Shown here: positions 1 through 6,328 of the stretch, piece after piece
Position numbering within the stretch: position 1 is the first letter of the stretch
Layout of the letters: the number at the start of each line of letters is the position of its first letter
NCBI GenBank assembly: GCA_964591105.1
Contig: CAZPZR010000071.1
Span: forward strand, 1 to 9,349
Source: CAZPZR01 sp964591105
Lineage (GTDB): Bacteria; Bacillota; Clostridia; Lachnospirales; Lachnospiraceae
Direction of reading: 5' to 3'
Length of the DNA stretch: 9,349 nucleotides
Made by a program: the position numbers and the translations under genes
The notes under the pieces: generated by a model
What the model was told of the DNA's origin: nothing
The model's database searches: none
What the model saw: only the letters and a program-made list of their open reading frames with translations

Positions 1-63
1 TTTCGAATTTTCAGGGATGTTGTCTATCGTTTAATTATCAATGTTCTTTGTTGTTTTCAACAG
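1..63 (-). other. Predicted leader of an off-window rRNA operon
   Basis: On the minus strand this stretch lies directly downstream of two tandem strong promoters and runs off the window edge. It has no credible protein gene. A small hairpin (GTTG/CAAC around a TTTT or AAAA loop, 50-61) sits at its start. Its AT-rich content and position suggest the untranslated leader before a 16S rRNA gene. This is inferred from the promoter architecture and the gyrA-then-rrn order known from B. subtilis. No rRNA sequence is visible, so the operon itself is a prediction. Confidence 0.5.
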
Positions 64-233
64 CTTTGTTAGTTTATCATGCTTTCAAGTGTTTGTCAAC
101 AACTTTTTTGAAGTTTTTTTATTTTCTTTATTCTGTCGTTCTCGCTGCATCACCGCTTCGCGACAGCTTAGATATAATATCACGTCTTTTCGAAAGTGTC
201 AATAGCTTTTTAAAACTTTTTTCATTTTCTTTT
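60..233. repeat. Degenerate 71-nt direct repeat carrying the tandem promoters
   Basis: Positions 60-130 and 163-233 align without gaps, with 49 of 71 identical bases by hand count. Conservation is concentrated at the -35 (tgtcaa on plus), the T-tracts beyond it, and the acagctt block just past the -10. The repeat therefore looks like a duplicated promoter module rather than a mobile or palindromic element. The spacer bases have diverged most. Confidence 0.7.
64..131 (-). promoter_or_regulatory. Downstream tandem promoter (P2), rrn-like
   Basis: Read on the minus strand: -35 TTGACA at 94-99, a spacer of exactly 17 bp, and -10 TAAACT at 71-76 preceded by TGA (extended -10). The predicted start is near 64. 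Upstream of the -35 (100-131) lies an A-tract-rich segment typical of UP elements that bind the RNA polymerase alpha C-terminal domain. A perfect -35, ideal spacer and UP-like tract are characteristic of stable-RNA promoters. No gene inside the window is served by it, so its target must lie beyond the left edge. Confidence 0.75.
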
Positions 234-240
234 TTTGTGA
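167..240 (-). promoter_or_regulatory. Upstream tandem promoter (P1), rrn-like
   Basis: Read on the minus strand: -35 TTGACA at 197-202, a 17-bp spacer, and -10 TATTAT at 174-179 with a TGA extension just upstream. The predicted start is near 167. The upstream flank (203-240) is almost entirely A on the transcribed-sense strand, a good UP element. P1 lies 103 bp upstream of P2. Between them the transcript could form a CTGTCG/CGACAG stem (133-138 with 161-166). The tRNA-Ser terminator ends at 253, so this promoter starts a fresh transcription unit. Confidence 0.75.
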
Positions 241-252
241 TATCTTAGTCAT

Positions 253-290
253 AAAAAACTGTCTGAAGCGTTTTGTTTCAGACAGTTTAT
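253..290 (-). terminator. Intrinsic terminator of tRNA-Ser
   Basis: A perfect 12-bp stem (256-267 with 277-288) encloses a 9-nt loop. On the minus strand it is followed at once by a run of six T. It begins about 10 nt past the 3' end of tRNA-Ser. There is no T-run on the plus side, so it acts on minus-strand transcripts only. Confidence 0.9.
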
Positions 291-299
291 ACTGACCAA

Positions 300-387
300 C
301 GGAGAAAGAGGGATTTGAACCCTCGCGCCGGTTGCCCGACCTACACCCTTAGCAGGGGCGCCTCTTCAGCCTCTTGAGTATTTCTCC
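300..387 (-). tRNA. tRNA-Ser (anticodon GCT)
   Basis: A full cloverleaf folds by hand on the minus strand. The acceptor stem GGAGAAA (381-387) pairs with TTTCTCC (301-307). The D-stem is CTC/GAG and the anticodon stem CGCCC/GGGTG. The anticodon loop CTGCTAA carries GCT (351-353), which reads AGC and AGU serine codons. The T-arm is GAGGG/CCCTC around TTCAAAT. The long variable arm (GTCGG, GCAA loop, CCGGC) is the class II hallmark of serine tRNAs. The discriminator base is G, as expected for serine. CCA is not encoded and must be added after transcription. Confidence 0.97.
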
Positions 388-390
388 AAC

Positions 391-426
391 GAAAGCTATC
401 TTACCAAATAACTTCGTGATTGTCAA
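391..426 (-). promoter_or_regulatory. Promoter of tRNA-Ser
   Basis: On the minus strand: -35 TTGACA at 421-426, a 17-bp spacer, and -10 TAAGAT at 398-403. The predicted start is about 4 nt before the mature tRNA 5' end at 387. The -35 starts 7 nt after the stop codon of the acyltransferase gene, so the tRNA has its own promoter but may also receive readthrough. Confidence 0.85.
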
Positions 427-433
427 CTACTTT

Positions 434-1144
434 TTACAAATTTTTATTAATCTTATCTTGTATTCTTTCTTTTACTAAAGATGCAATCTCATTTGTCTTC
501 ATATCTTTGTAATCTTCATAATATAAAGGTTCCATAAAATGAACTTGAACTTTTACTGGTTCTATTGAATTTGCATCGAATGGTTTAAAGGAATCGATGA
601 GTGCTACTGGAACAATTGGAGCTTTTGCTTTTGTAGCTGCTTTAAAGCTTCCCCCTTTAAATTCCAGAAGTTCATTTCCATTTCTAGAACGTGTTCCTTC
701 TGCAAATATAACAAAGTTTTTTCCATTCTGTACATCTTTGGCCACATTCAGAATCACTTGCATTCCTTGGCGAACATCCTCTCGATCTAATGCGTATCCT
801 CTAATACATGATATTACTTGTTTCAAAAATGGCACACCTGCAGCTTCTTTTTTTATTACTACAGATACTGGTCTTGGAATTACATTAATAATTGCCAGCA
901 TATCATACATTCCCTGATGATTTGGAAATAACATAAATCCATCCTCTTTCGGAAGATTTTCTATCCCATGTGCATCAATAGTTACATTTCCACCCCTATT
1001 TGCTCTCTCTGTAATATACTTAAGCATTGCAAGATGTTCTTCATCACTAAATTTGTCTACGTGAGATGCCATATAACAGAGTTTGACCCACATAAATGGC
1101 ACTCGTAAAATATTTCTTAATACCATTAATAATATTCTCTTCAT
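434..1144 (-). CDS. plsC: 1-acyl-sn-glycerol-3-phosphate acyltransferase (PlsC family)
   Basis: This 236-residue protein probably transfers an acyl chain to position 2 of lysophosphatidate at the membrane inner face, making phosphatidate for phospholipid synthesis. The family signatures are in order: the catalytic HX4D box within NHQGMYD (His76, Asp81), a GYALDRED block near 116-123 in the place of motif II, the phosphate-binding FAEGTRSRNG (147-156), and VPVAL (178-182). The hydrophobic, basic N-terminus (about 1-26) fits membrane association. The ATG at 1144 is preceded by AAGGAG (1154-1159) at 9-nt spacing. There is no terminator before tRNA-Ser downstream. The family is secure. The exact acyl acceptor is not, because PlsC paralogues with other lyso-lipid substrates exist. 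Confidence 0.9.
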   Translation of the reverse strand: MKRILLMVLRNILRVPFMWVKLCYMASHVDKFSDEEHLAMLKYITERANRGGNVTIDAHGIENLPKEDGFMLFPNHQGMYDMLAIINVIPRPVSVVIKKEAAGVPFLKQVISCIRGYALDREDVRQGMQVILNVAKDVQNGKNFVIFAEGTRSRNGNELLEFKGGSFKAATKAKAPIVPVALIDSFKPFDANSIEPVKVQVHFMEPLYYEDYKDMKTNEIASLVKERIQDKINKNL

Positions 1145-1162
1145 ATCTTGTTTCTCCTTCCA

Positions 1163-1198
1163 TTTTTCCAGTGTATCATTGCATTATTTTGAAGTCAA
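1163..1198 (-). promoter_or_regulatory. Promoter of the plsC-like gene
   Basis: On the minus strand: -35 TTGACT at 1193-1198, a 17-bp spacer, and -10 TACACT at 1170-1175 with a TGA extended element. It lies upstream of the AAGGAG ribosome binding site and the ATG at 1144. It is back to back with the promoter of the plus-strand gene. Confidence 0.75.
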
Positions 1199-1258
1199 AT
1201 TTTTCTAGAATATTAATTTTCCTTCTATATCAAATAACTTCTTTCAAACTCTCTGTAA

Positions 1259-1294
1259 TTGATATAAAATAAGACTTAGAATAGTATGGACAGG
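1259..1294 (+). promoter_or_regulatory. Promoter of the cysteine-rich protein gene
   Basis: On the plus strand: TTGATA at 1259-1264, a 17-bp spacer, and TAGTAT at 1282-1287. The predicted start is near 1294, which leaves a leader of roughly 37 nt before the ATG at 1331. Transcription from here would exclude an upstream ATG at 1286, supporting the later start codon. Confidence 0.65.
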
Positions 1295-1318
1295 GTGCTT
1301 CGAATATTTCCTGCCCAC

Positions 1319-1325
1319 AAGGAGG
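1319..1325 (+). promoter_or_regulatory. Ribosome binding site fixing the start at 1331
   Basis: AAGGAGG is a perfect Shine-Dalgarno sequence 5 nt before the ATG at 1331. The in-frame ATG at 1286 has no such site and lies within the predicted promoter -10, so it is not the start. Confidence 0.9.
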
Positions 1326-1330
1326 TTATT

Positions 1331-1783
1331 ATGACAACAAATATTGATTTTGATGCGTTACAAAAAGATGCTGTTGAAATTTTCACTTCTGGTTTTGCCT
1401 GTTCAGAATCCGTGATTCACACAATCCGTAAGCATTTTGAAGTAGATATTCCAGATGTGGCAATTGCAATGAGTTCTGGTTTTCCATGGGGACTCGGCGG
1501 TGCTGGATGTATCTGTGGTGCACTCGCTGGTGCTACCATGTGTATTGGTTATTTCTTTGGACGAACAACACCTGGCGATCCTAAGATTAACAGATGTTTT
1601 GAAATTACTAACGAATTCCACGATGAATTTAAAAAAGCTTTTGGTGCATCTTGCTGCCGTGTTCTTATTAAAGGAATGGATCGAAATGCTCCTGAACGAA
1701 AAGCTCATTGTATTGAAATGGTTACATTCACCGTTACAAAGCTTTCTGAAATTTTGATTCGCGAACTTGAGAAAGACGCATAA
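1331..1783 (+). CDS. C_GCAxxG_C_C family putative redox-active protein
   Basis: This 150-residue soluble protein has no signal peptide. It carries the CGAxxG signature as CGALAG (62-67) inside a glycine-rich GGAGCICGALAGA segment, with Cys24 before it and Cys108-Cys109 and Cys127 after it. This spacing of conserved cysteines defines the C_GCAxxG_C_C (TIGR01909-type) family of about 140 residues, thought to be redox-active or metal-binding but without an assigned reaction. There are eight cysteines in all (24, 60, 62, 71, 89, 108, 109, 127), so a metal cluster or thiol relay is possible but not shown. It is a single-gene unit, divergent from plsC and convergent with gyrA, with its own promoter and terminator. 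Family assignment is confident; function is unknown. Confidence 0.88.
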   Translation: MTTNIDFDALQKDAVEIFTSGFACSESVIHTIRKHFEVDIPDVAIAMSSGFPWGLGGAGCICGALAGATMCIGYFFGRTTPGDPKINRCFEITNEFHDEFKKAFGASCCRVLIKGMDRNAPERKAHCIEMVTFTVTKLSEILIRELEKDA

Positions 1784-1786
1784 TAG

Positions 1787-1824
1787 AAAAATCGACTCAC
1801 CAATTTGGCGAGTCGATTTTTTTT
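1787..1824. terminator. Bidirectional terminator between convergent genes
   Basis: A 12-bp stem (1787-1798 with 1810-1821) extends through an A/C mismatch to two more C-G pairs, closing an AATTT loop. On the plus strand it ends in eight T (1817-1824) for the cysteine-rich protein gene. On the minus strand the A-flank gives a run of five T for gyrA. The gyrA stop codon (1823-1825) touches the hairpin flank, so gyrA has essentially no separate 3' untranslated region. Confidence 0.9.
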
Positions 1825-4309
1825 ATTCTTCTGATGATTCTACTTCTTCGGATTCATTTTCTTCATCATCACCTTGTCTTACTTTTGCAATACTTGCAAC
1901 GTAATTTCCCTCTGGAAGGTTGATGAGTTTTACTCCGGATGTTACTCGACCTAGCACTGAGATTCCTTCACACTTCATTCTTATAATGATACCTTCTGTG
2001 TTAATCATCATAATTTCATCGTCTTGAGCTACTGCTTTCACTCCCACTACATTTCCTGTTTTTTCCGTGATTTTGTAACACTTCACACCTTTTCCACCAC
2101 GGTTTTGTGGAGTGAATTCTTCCATTTCAGTACGTTTTCCCATACCTTTTTCTGAAACAATAAGAAGTTCTGTTCCTTGTGAGTCTAACTGCATACCAAT
2201 TACTTCATCATGATCGCCAAGATTCATTCCTCGAACTCCCATGGATGTTCTTCCTGTTGGACGTACATCTTTTTCATCAAAACGTATACACTGTCCGTAT
2301 TTTGTTACAAGGAATACATCACGATTACTGTCTGTATATTTTACTTCGATTAATTCATCATCTTCGCGAAGTGTAATCGCTGCAAGTCCTGATTTACGTA
2401 CATTTGCGTAATCAGTAATTGGAGTTTTCTTCACCAGCCCCTTCTTCGTAGCCATGAGAAGATAATCTCCTTCTTTGTATTCTTTGATTGGAATCACTGC
2501 ACTTATTTTTTCTCCTGGTGTGAGCTGGAGAAGGTTGATAATTGCTGTTCCTCGGGATGTACGACTTGCTTCTGGAATTTCATATCCTTTCATTCGGTAC
2601 ACTCGTCCTTTATTTGTAAAGAACATGAGGTAATCGTGTGTGTGTGTCATAAATAATTCTTCCACATAATCTTCTGCAAGTTTTTGCATACCTTTAATGC
2701 CTTTGCCTCCTCGATTCTGTGCTTTGAATGTATCATTTGACATACGCTTAATATAACCAAGTTTTGTCATTGTGATTACAACATCTTCTTTTGGAATTAA
2801 ATCTTCCATGGAGATATCAAATTCGTCAAATCCGATAGATGTTCTTCTTTCATCACCATATTTGTCACGAATCACAATAATTTCTTCTCTGATAACACCA
2901 AGAAGTAATTTTCTATCTGCAAGAATTGCTTTTAACTTCCCAATCTGTTCCATTAATTCTGCATATTCTTTTTCCAGTTTTTCTCTTTCCAAACCGGTAA
3001 GAGCACGAAGACGCATGTCAACAATTGCTTGTGCCTGAACTTCTGATAATTCAAAACGTTCCATTAATTCTGCTTTCGCAATCTGTACAGTCTTTGCTCC
3101 ACGTATAATTTTGATTACTTCATCGATATTATCAAGCGCGATTAATAAGCCCTGAAGAATGTGAGCTCTTTCTTCTGCTTTATTTAATTCATACTTTGTA
3201 CGACGAGTAACAACTTCTTCCTGATGCTGCAGATAATATGTGAGCATCTCAAGAATATTCATTACTTTTGGCTGATTATCAACTAATGCAAGCATAATAA
3301 CTCCAAATGTATCCTGGAGCTGTGTATGTTTGTATAACTGGTTCAGCATTACATTTGCATTGACATCTTTACGAAGTTCAATGACAACACGCATTCCTTC
3401 ACGGCTTGACTGGTCACTGAGATCTGTAATTCCATCTAATTTTTTATCTCTTACCATCTCGGCAATCTTTTCAATCAGACGTGCTTTATTTACCATAAAT
3501 GGAAGCTCCGTAACAATAATTCTACTCTTTCCATTTGGCATTGTTTCAATATCTGTCACAGCACGCACACGAATTTTACCGCGTCCTGTGCGATATGCTT
3601 CTTCAATTCCTCTTGTACCAAGGATCATACCACCTGTTGGGAAATCTGGTCCTTTGATAATTTTCAAAATTTCTTCAATTGTTGTCTCTTCTTTATCTCC
3701 AATCTGATCGTCGATAATCTTTACAACTGCATTGATTACTTCTTTCAGGTTGTGTGGCGGAATATTAGTAGCCATACCAACAGCAATACCAGAGGTACCG
3801 TTTACAAGAAGATTTGGAAATCTTGCTGGAAGAACTGTTGGTTCTTTTTCTGTCTCATCAAAGTTTGGCACAAAATCTACTGTATTTTTGTTAATATCCG
3901 CAGTTAATTCCATGGAAATTTTGCTAAGTCTCGCTTCTGTGTAACGCATAGCAGCTGCACCATCACCATCCACAGAACCAAAGTTACCATGTCCATCTAC
4001 AAGTGGGTATCTTGTAGACCATTCCTGTGCCATATTTACAAGTGCTCCATAAATAGAGCTATCACCATGAGGATGATATTTACCCATGGTATCACCAACG
4101 ATACGTGCACACTTTCTGTGTGGCTTATCTGGACCGTTATTCAATTCAATCATTGAATATAAAATTCTTCTCTGAACTGGTTTTAAACCATCTCGAACAT
4201 CTGGCAATGCACGAGAAGCGATTACACTCATTGCATAGTCTATATAGGAGGTCTCCATTGTTTTCTTAAGATCGACCTCATGGACTTTGTCAAAAATATT
4301 ATCTTCCAT
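1823..4309 (-). CDS. gyrA: DNA gyrase subunit A
   Basis: This is the breakage-reunion subunit of gyrase (A2B2), which introduces negative supercoils. It is 828 residues and full length. The winged-helix/tower region contains the catalytic tyrosine Tyr123 in AAMRYTEAR and the quinolone-determining segment HPHGDSSIYGALVNMAQ (79-95). The C-terminal beta-pinwheel (about 505-810) has the GyrA box QNRGGKG at 531-537, which marks gyrase over topoisomerase IV, and a second copy of the same heptamer at 735-741. The tail (813-828) is acidic. Ser84 aligns with E. coli Ser83, but the next resistance position (E. coli Asp87) is Gly88 here. The start ATG is chosen because MEDNIFDKVHEVDL is the usual family N-terminus. 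It lacks a strong adjacent ribosome binding site (see the spacer entry). It is last in the dnaA-gyrA run. Confidence 0.98.
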   Translation of the reverse strand: MEDNIFDKVHEVDLKKTMETSYIDYAMSVIASRALPDVRDGLKPVQRRILYSMIELNNGPDKPHRKCARIVGDTMGKYHPHGDSSIYGALVNMAQEWSTRYPLVDGHGNFGSVDGDGAAAMRYTEARLSKISMELTADINKNTVDFVPNFDETEKEPTVLPARFPNLLVNGTSGIAVGMATNIPPHNLKEVINAVVKIIDDQIGDKEETTIEEILKIIKGPDFPTGGMILGTRGIEEAYRTGRGKIRVRAVTDIETMPNGKSRIIVTELPFMVNKARLIEKIAEMVRDKKLDGITDLSDQSSREGMRVVIELRKDVNANVMLNQLYKHTQLQDTFGVIMLALVDNQPKVMNILEMLTYYLQHQEEVVTRRTKYELNKAEERAHILQGLLIALDNIDEVIKIIRGAKTVQIAKAELMERFELSEVQAQAIVDMRLRALTGLEREKLEKEYAELMEQIGKLKAILADRKLLLGVIREEIIVIRDKYGDERRTSIGFDEFDISMEDLIPKEDVVITMTKLGYIKRMSNDTFKAQNRGGKGIKGMQKLAEDYVEELFMTHTHDYLMFFTNKGRVYRMKGYEIPEASRTSRGTAIINLLQLTPGEKISAVIPIKEYKEGDYLLMATKKGLVKKTPITDYANVRKSGLAAITLREDDELIEVKYTDSNRDVFLVTKYGQCIRFDEKDVRPTGRTSMGVRGMNLGDHDEVIGMQLDSQGTELLIVSEKGMGKRTEMEEFTPQNRGGKGVKCYKITEKTGNVVGVKAVAQDDEIMMINTEGIIIRMKCEGISVLGRVTSGVKLINLPEGNYVASIAKVRQGDDEENESEEVESSEE

Positions 4310-4383
4310 TAACTTTCCATCGGGAAGGGGCAGCCTCGCACATGGCTACGTTACCACCATCCCCGCTCCTTTCTCTTTCACTG
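4310..4383 (-). promoter_or_regulatory. Structured gyrB-gyrA spacer with displaced Shine-Dalgarno
   Basis: This 74-nt spacer has a strong AAAGGAG (4366-4372) placed 56 nt before the gyrA ATG, whereas only a weak GGAAAG lies directly before it. The strong site is 5 nt from an ATG (4358-4360) that encodes only MVVT before TAG. By hand the RNA can fold an outer stem CGGGGA/TTCCCG (4360-4365 with 4321-4326, one G-U pair) and an inner stem GTAGCC/GGCTGC (4344-4349 with 4330-4335, one G-U pair). Folding would bring the strong site close to the gyrA start. A further mini-ORF, ATG GAA AGT TAA, ends overlapping the gyrA ATG as TAATG. No terminator or promoter is evident. The regulatory meaning is inferred. 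Confidence 0.5.
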
Positions 4384-6315
4384 CTATACATCAAGATTCT
4401 TAACGTATTTTGCATTTTCTTCGATAAATTCACGTCTTGGTTCTACCTTATCACCCATCAGAGTAGTAAATGTAAGATCAAGTTCGGATGTTGTATCTTC
4501 ATCCATGGTTACACGAAGAAGAACTCTATGTTCTGGATCCATGGTTGTATCCCATAACTGATCCGCATCCATTTCTCCAAGACCTTTGTAACGCTGAATT
4601 TTATTATTCTGGTCACGACCTACTTCTGAAATGATCTTGCTCAGTTCTTCATCACTGTATGCATACCATACTTTTTTGTTTTTCTCTAACTTGTAAAGCG
4701 GTGGCTGTGCAAGATATACATGGCCCTGCTTAATTAATTCTGGCATGAAACGATACAAGAATGTTAAGAGCAATGTACTAATATGTGCTCCATCGACATC
4801 GGCATCTGTCATGATAATAATTTTGTGATATCTTAATTTTGAAATATCAAAATCATCATGAATTCCTGTACCAAATGCTGTAATCATAGCTTTAATTTCA
4901 GCATTTCCATATATCTTATCAAGTCTTGCTTTTTCTACGTTCAATATTTTTCCTCGCAGCGGAAGAATTGCCTGTGTTGCACGGTCTCTAGCTGTCTTTG
5001 CAGAACCACCGGCTGAATCCCCCTCTACGATATAGATTTCACATTTTTTTGGATCCTTGTCAGAACAATCTGCAAGTTTTCCTGGAAGTGCCATTCCATC
5101 AAGAGCTGACTTTCTACGTGTCAAATCACGTGCTTTTCTCGCAGCTTCACGTGCTCTCTGTGCCATTACAGATTTTTCAACCGTCATCTTTGCAACTTGA
5201 GGATTCTGTTCCAGATAAATTTCAAGTGCTCTGCTTACGATATGATCTACCGCTCCTCTTGCTTCACTGTTACCTAATTTCTGTTTTGTCTGTCCTTCAA
5301 ATTGAGGATCTGCAATCTTTACACTGATAATTGCAGTCAAACCTTCTCGAATATCTTCTCCAGATAAATTTGGTTCACTGTCTTTCAGTAATTTATTTTT
5401 TCTTGCATAATCGTTGAATGTTTTTGTAAGTGCGTTACGGAATCCTACTACATGAGTTCCTCCTTCTGGCGTTGTAATATTATTTACAAATCCATAAGTA
5501 TTTTCACTGTAAGAATCGTTATGCTGCATTGCAACTTCAACGACTACCTGATTTTCTTCTCCTTCGCAATAGATAATATCTTCGTACAAAGGAGTTTTAC
5601 TTTTATTCAAATATTCTACGAATTCTTTTATTCCACCTTCGTAGTGAAATGTTTGTTCAACCTTTTCTTCTGGTCTTTCATCTACGAGAATAATCTTCAG
5701 TCCTTTAGTAAGGAATGCCATCTCTCGGAAACGTTGTTTTAATACATCGTAGTCAAATACTGTCTCTTCGAAAATAGATCCATCCGGAGAAAATGTTACT
5801 TTTGTTCCTGTTTTTCCATCTTCACACTTTGCGATTACATCTAATTTTTTTACTACTTTTCCGCGTTCATAACGCTGCGTATACACCTTTCCTTCATGGC
5901 AGATTTCTACTTCAAGCCAATTAGAAAGTGCGTTAACTACAGATGCACCTACTCCATGAAGACCACCAGATACTTTGTATCCTCCGCCTCCAAATTTTCC
6001 ACCAGCATGTAGTACAGTAAATACAACTTCTACTGCTGGAAGTCCTGCTTTCTGATTAATTCCAACTGGAATACCACGACCATTATCTACAACTGTCACT
6101 GAATTATCTGGGTGAATCGTTACACAGATTGTGTCGCAAAATCCAGCCAAAGCTTCATCAACGGAGTTGTCTACAATTTCGTATACAAGATGATGAAGTC
6201 CTCTTGCTGAAGTGCTCCCGATGTACATCCCAGGACGTTTTCTTACAGCTTCAAGACCTTCTAATATCTGAATCTCATCTGCTCCATATTCATGTTGTAC
6301 TTTTTCTGTACTCAT
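4384..6315 (-). CDS. gyrB: DNA gyrase subunit B
   Basis: This is the ATPase subunit of gyrase; it is 643 residues, the usual length for Gram-positive GyrB without the Proteobacterial insert. The GHKL ATPase domain shows the general base Glu46 and Asn50 in YEIVDNSVDEA, DNGRGIP (77-83), and the ATP lid GGLHGVGASVVNAL (117-130). The transducer QTK loop has Lys344. The TOPRIM domain has Glu431 in EGDSAGG and the metal-binding aspartates of TDADVDGAH (Asp504, Asp506, Asp508). RYKGLGEM (575-582) and the C-terminal RREFIEENAKYV follow. The ATG has AGGAGG at 6-nt spacing, overlapping the recF stop codon. EGDSAGGSAKTARDR at 431-445 and the pairing with a GyrA-box GyrA argue for gyrase rather than ParE. 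Confidence 0.98.
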   Translation of the reverse strand: MSTEKVQHEYGADEIQILEGLEAVRKRPGMYIGSTSARGLHHLVYEIVDNSVDEALAGFCDTICVTIHPDNSVTVVDNGRGIPVGINQKAGLPAVEVVFTVLHAGGKFGGGGYKVSGGLHGVGASVVNALSNWLEVEICHEGKVYTQRYERGKVVKKLDVIAKCEDGKTGTKVTFSPDGSIFEETVFDYDVLKQRFREMAFLTKGLKIILVDERPEEKVEQTFHYEGGIKEFVEYLNKSKTPLYEDIIYCEGEENQVVVEVAMQHNDSYSENTYGFVNNITTPEGGTHVVGFRNALTKTFNDYARKNKLLKDSEPNLSGEDIREGLTAIISVKIADPQFEGQTKQKLGNSEARGAVDHIVSRALEIYLEQNPQVAKMTVEKSVMAQRAREAARKARDLTRRKSALDGMALPGKLADCSDKDPKKCEIYIVEGDSAGGSAKTARDRATQAILPLRGKILNVEKARLDKIYGNAEIKAMITAFGTGIHDDFDISKLRYHKIIIMTDADVDGAHISTLLLTFLYRFMPELIKQGHVYLAQPPLYKLEKNKKVWYAYSDEELSKIISEVGRDQNNKIQRYKGLGEMDADQLWDTTMDPEHRVLLRVTMDEDTTSELDLTFTTLMGDKVEPRREFIEENAKYVKNLDV

Positions 6316-6321
6316 TCTAAT

Positions 6322-6328
6322 CCTCCTA
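6322..6328 (-). promoter_or_regulatory. gyrB ribosome binding site overlapping the recF stop
   Basis: AGGAGG (6322-6327) shares two bases with the recF TAG stop (6326-6328), so ribosomes finishing recF end directly on the gyrB initiation site. This suggests translational coupling. The small yaaB/remB gene that sits between recF and gyrB in B. subtilis is absent. Confidence 0.85.

Noticed and set aside
42..50. TGTTCTTTG resembling an rRNA antitermination boxA
   Set aside because: It is on the plus strand, opposite to the predicted rRNA transcript, so it would not be in the RNA.
48..248. 66-codon plus-strand ORF in the left intergenic region
   Set aside because: It lies across two minus-strand promoters and their T-tracts. 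Its Phe/Leu/Ser-rich translation reflects poly-T, and it has no ribosome binding site or family resemblance.
1286..1330. Upstream in-frame ATG extending the redox protein by 15 residues
   Set aside because: It overlaps the predicted -10, has no ribosome site, and a perfect AAGGAGG precedes the ATG at 1331.
4297..4343. 14-codon ORF from ATG 4343 ending inside gyrA
   Set aside because: It has no ribosome binding site and no similarity to a known leader peptide; probably chance.
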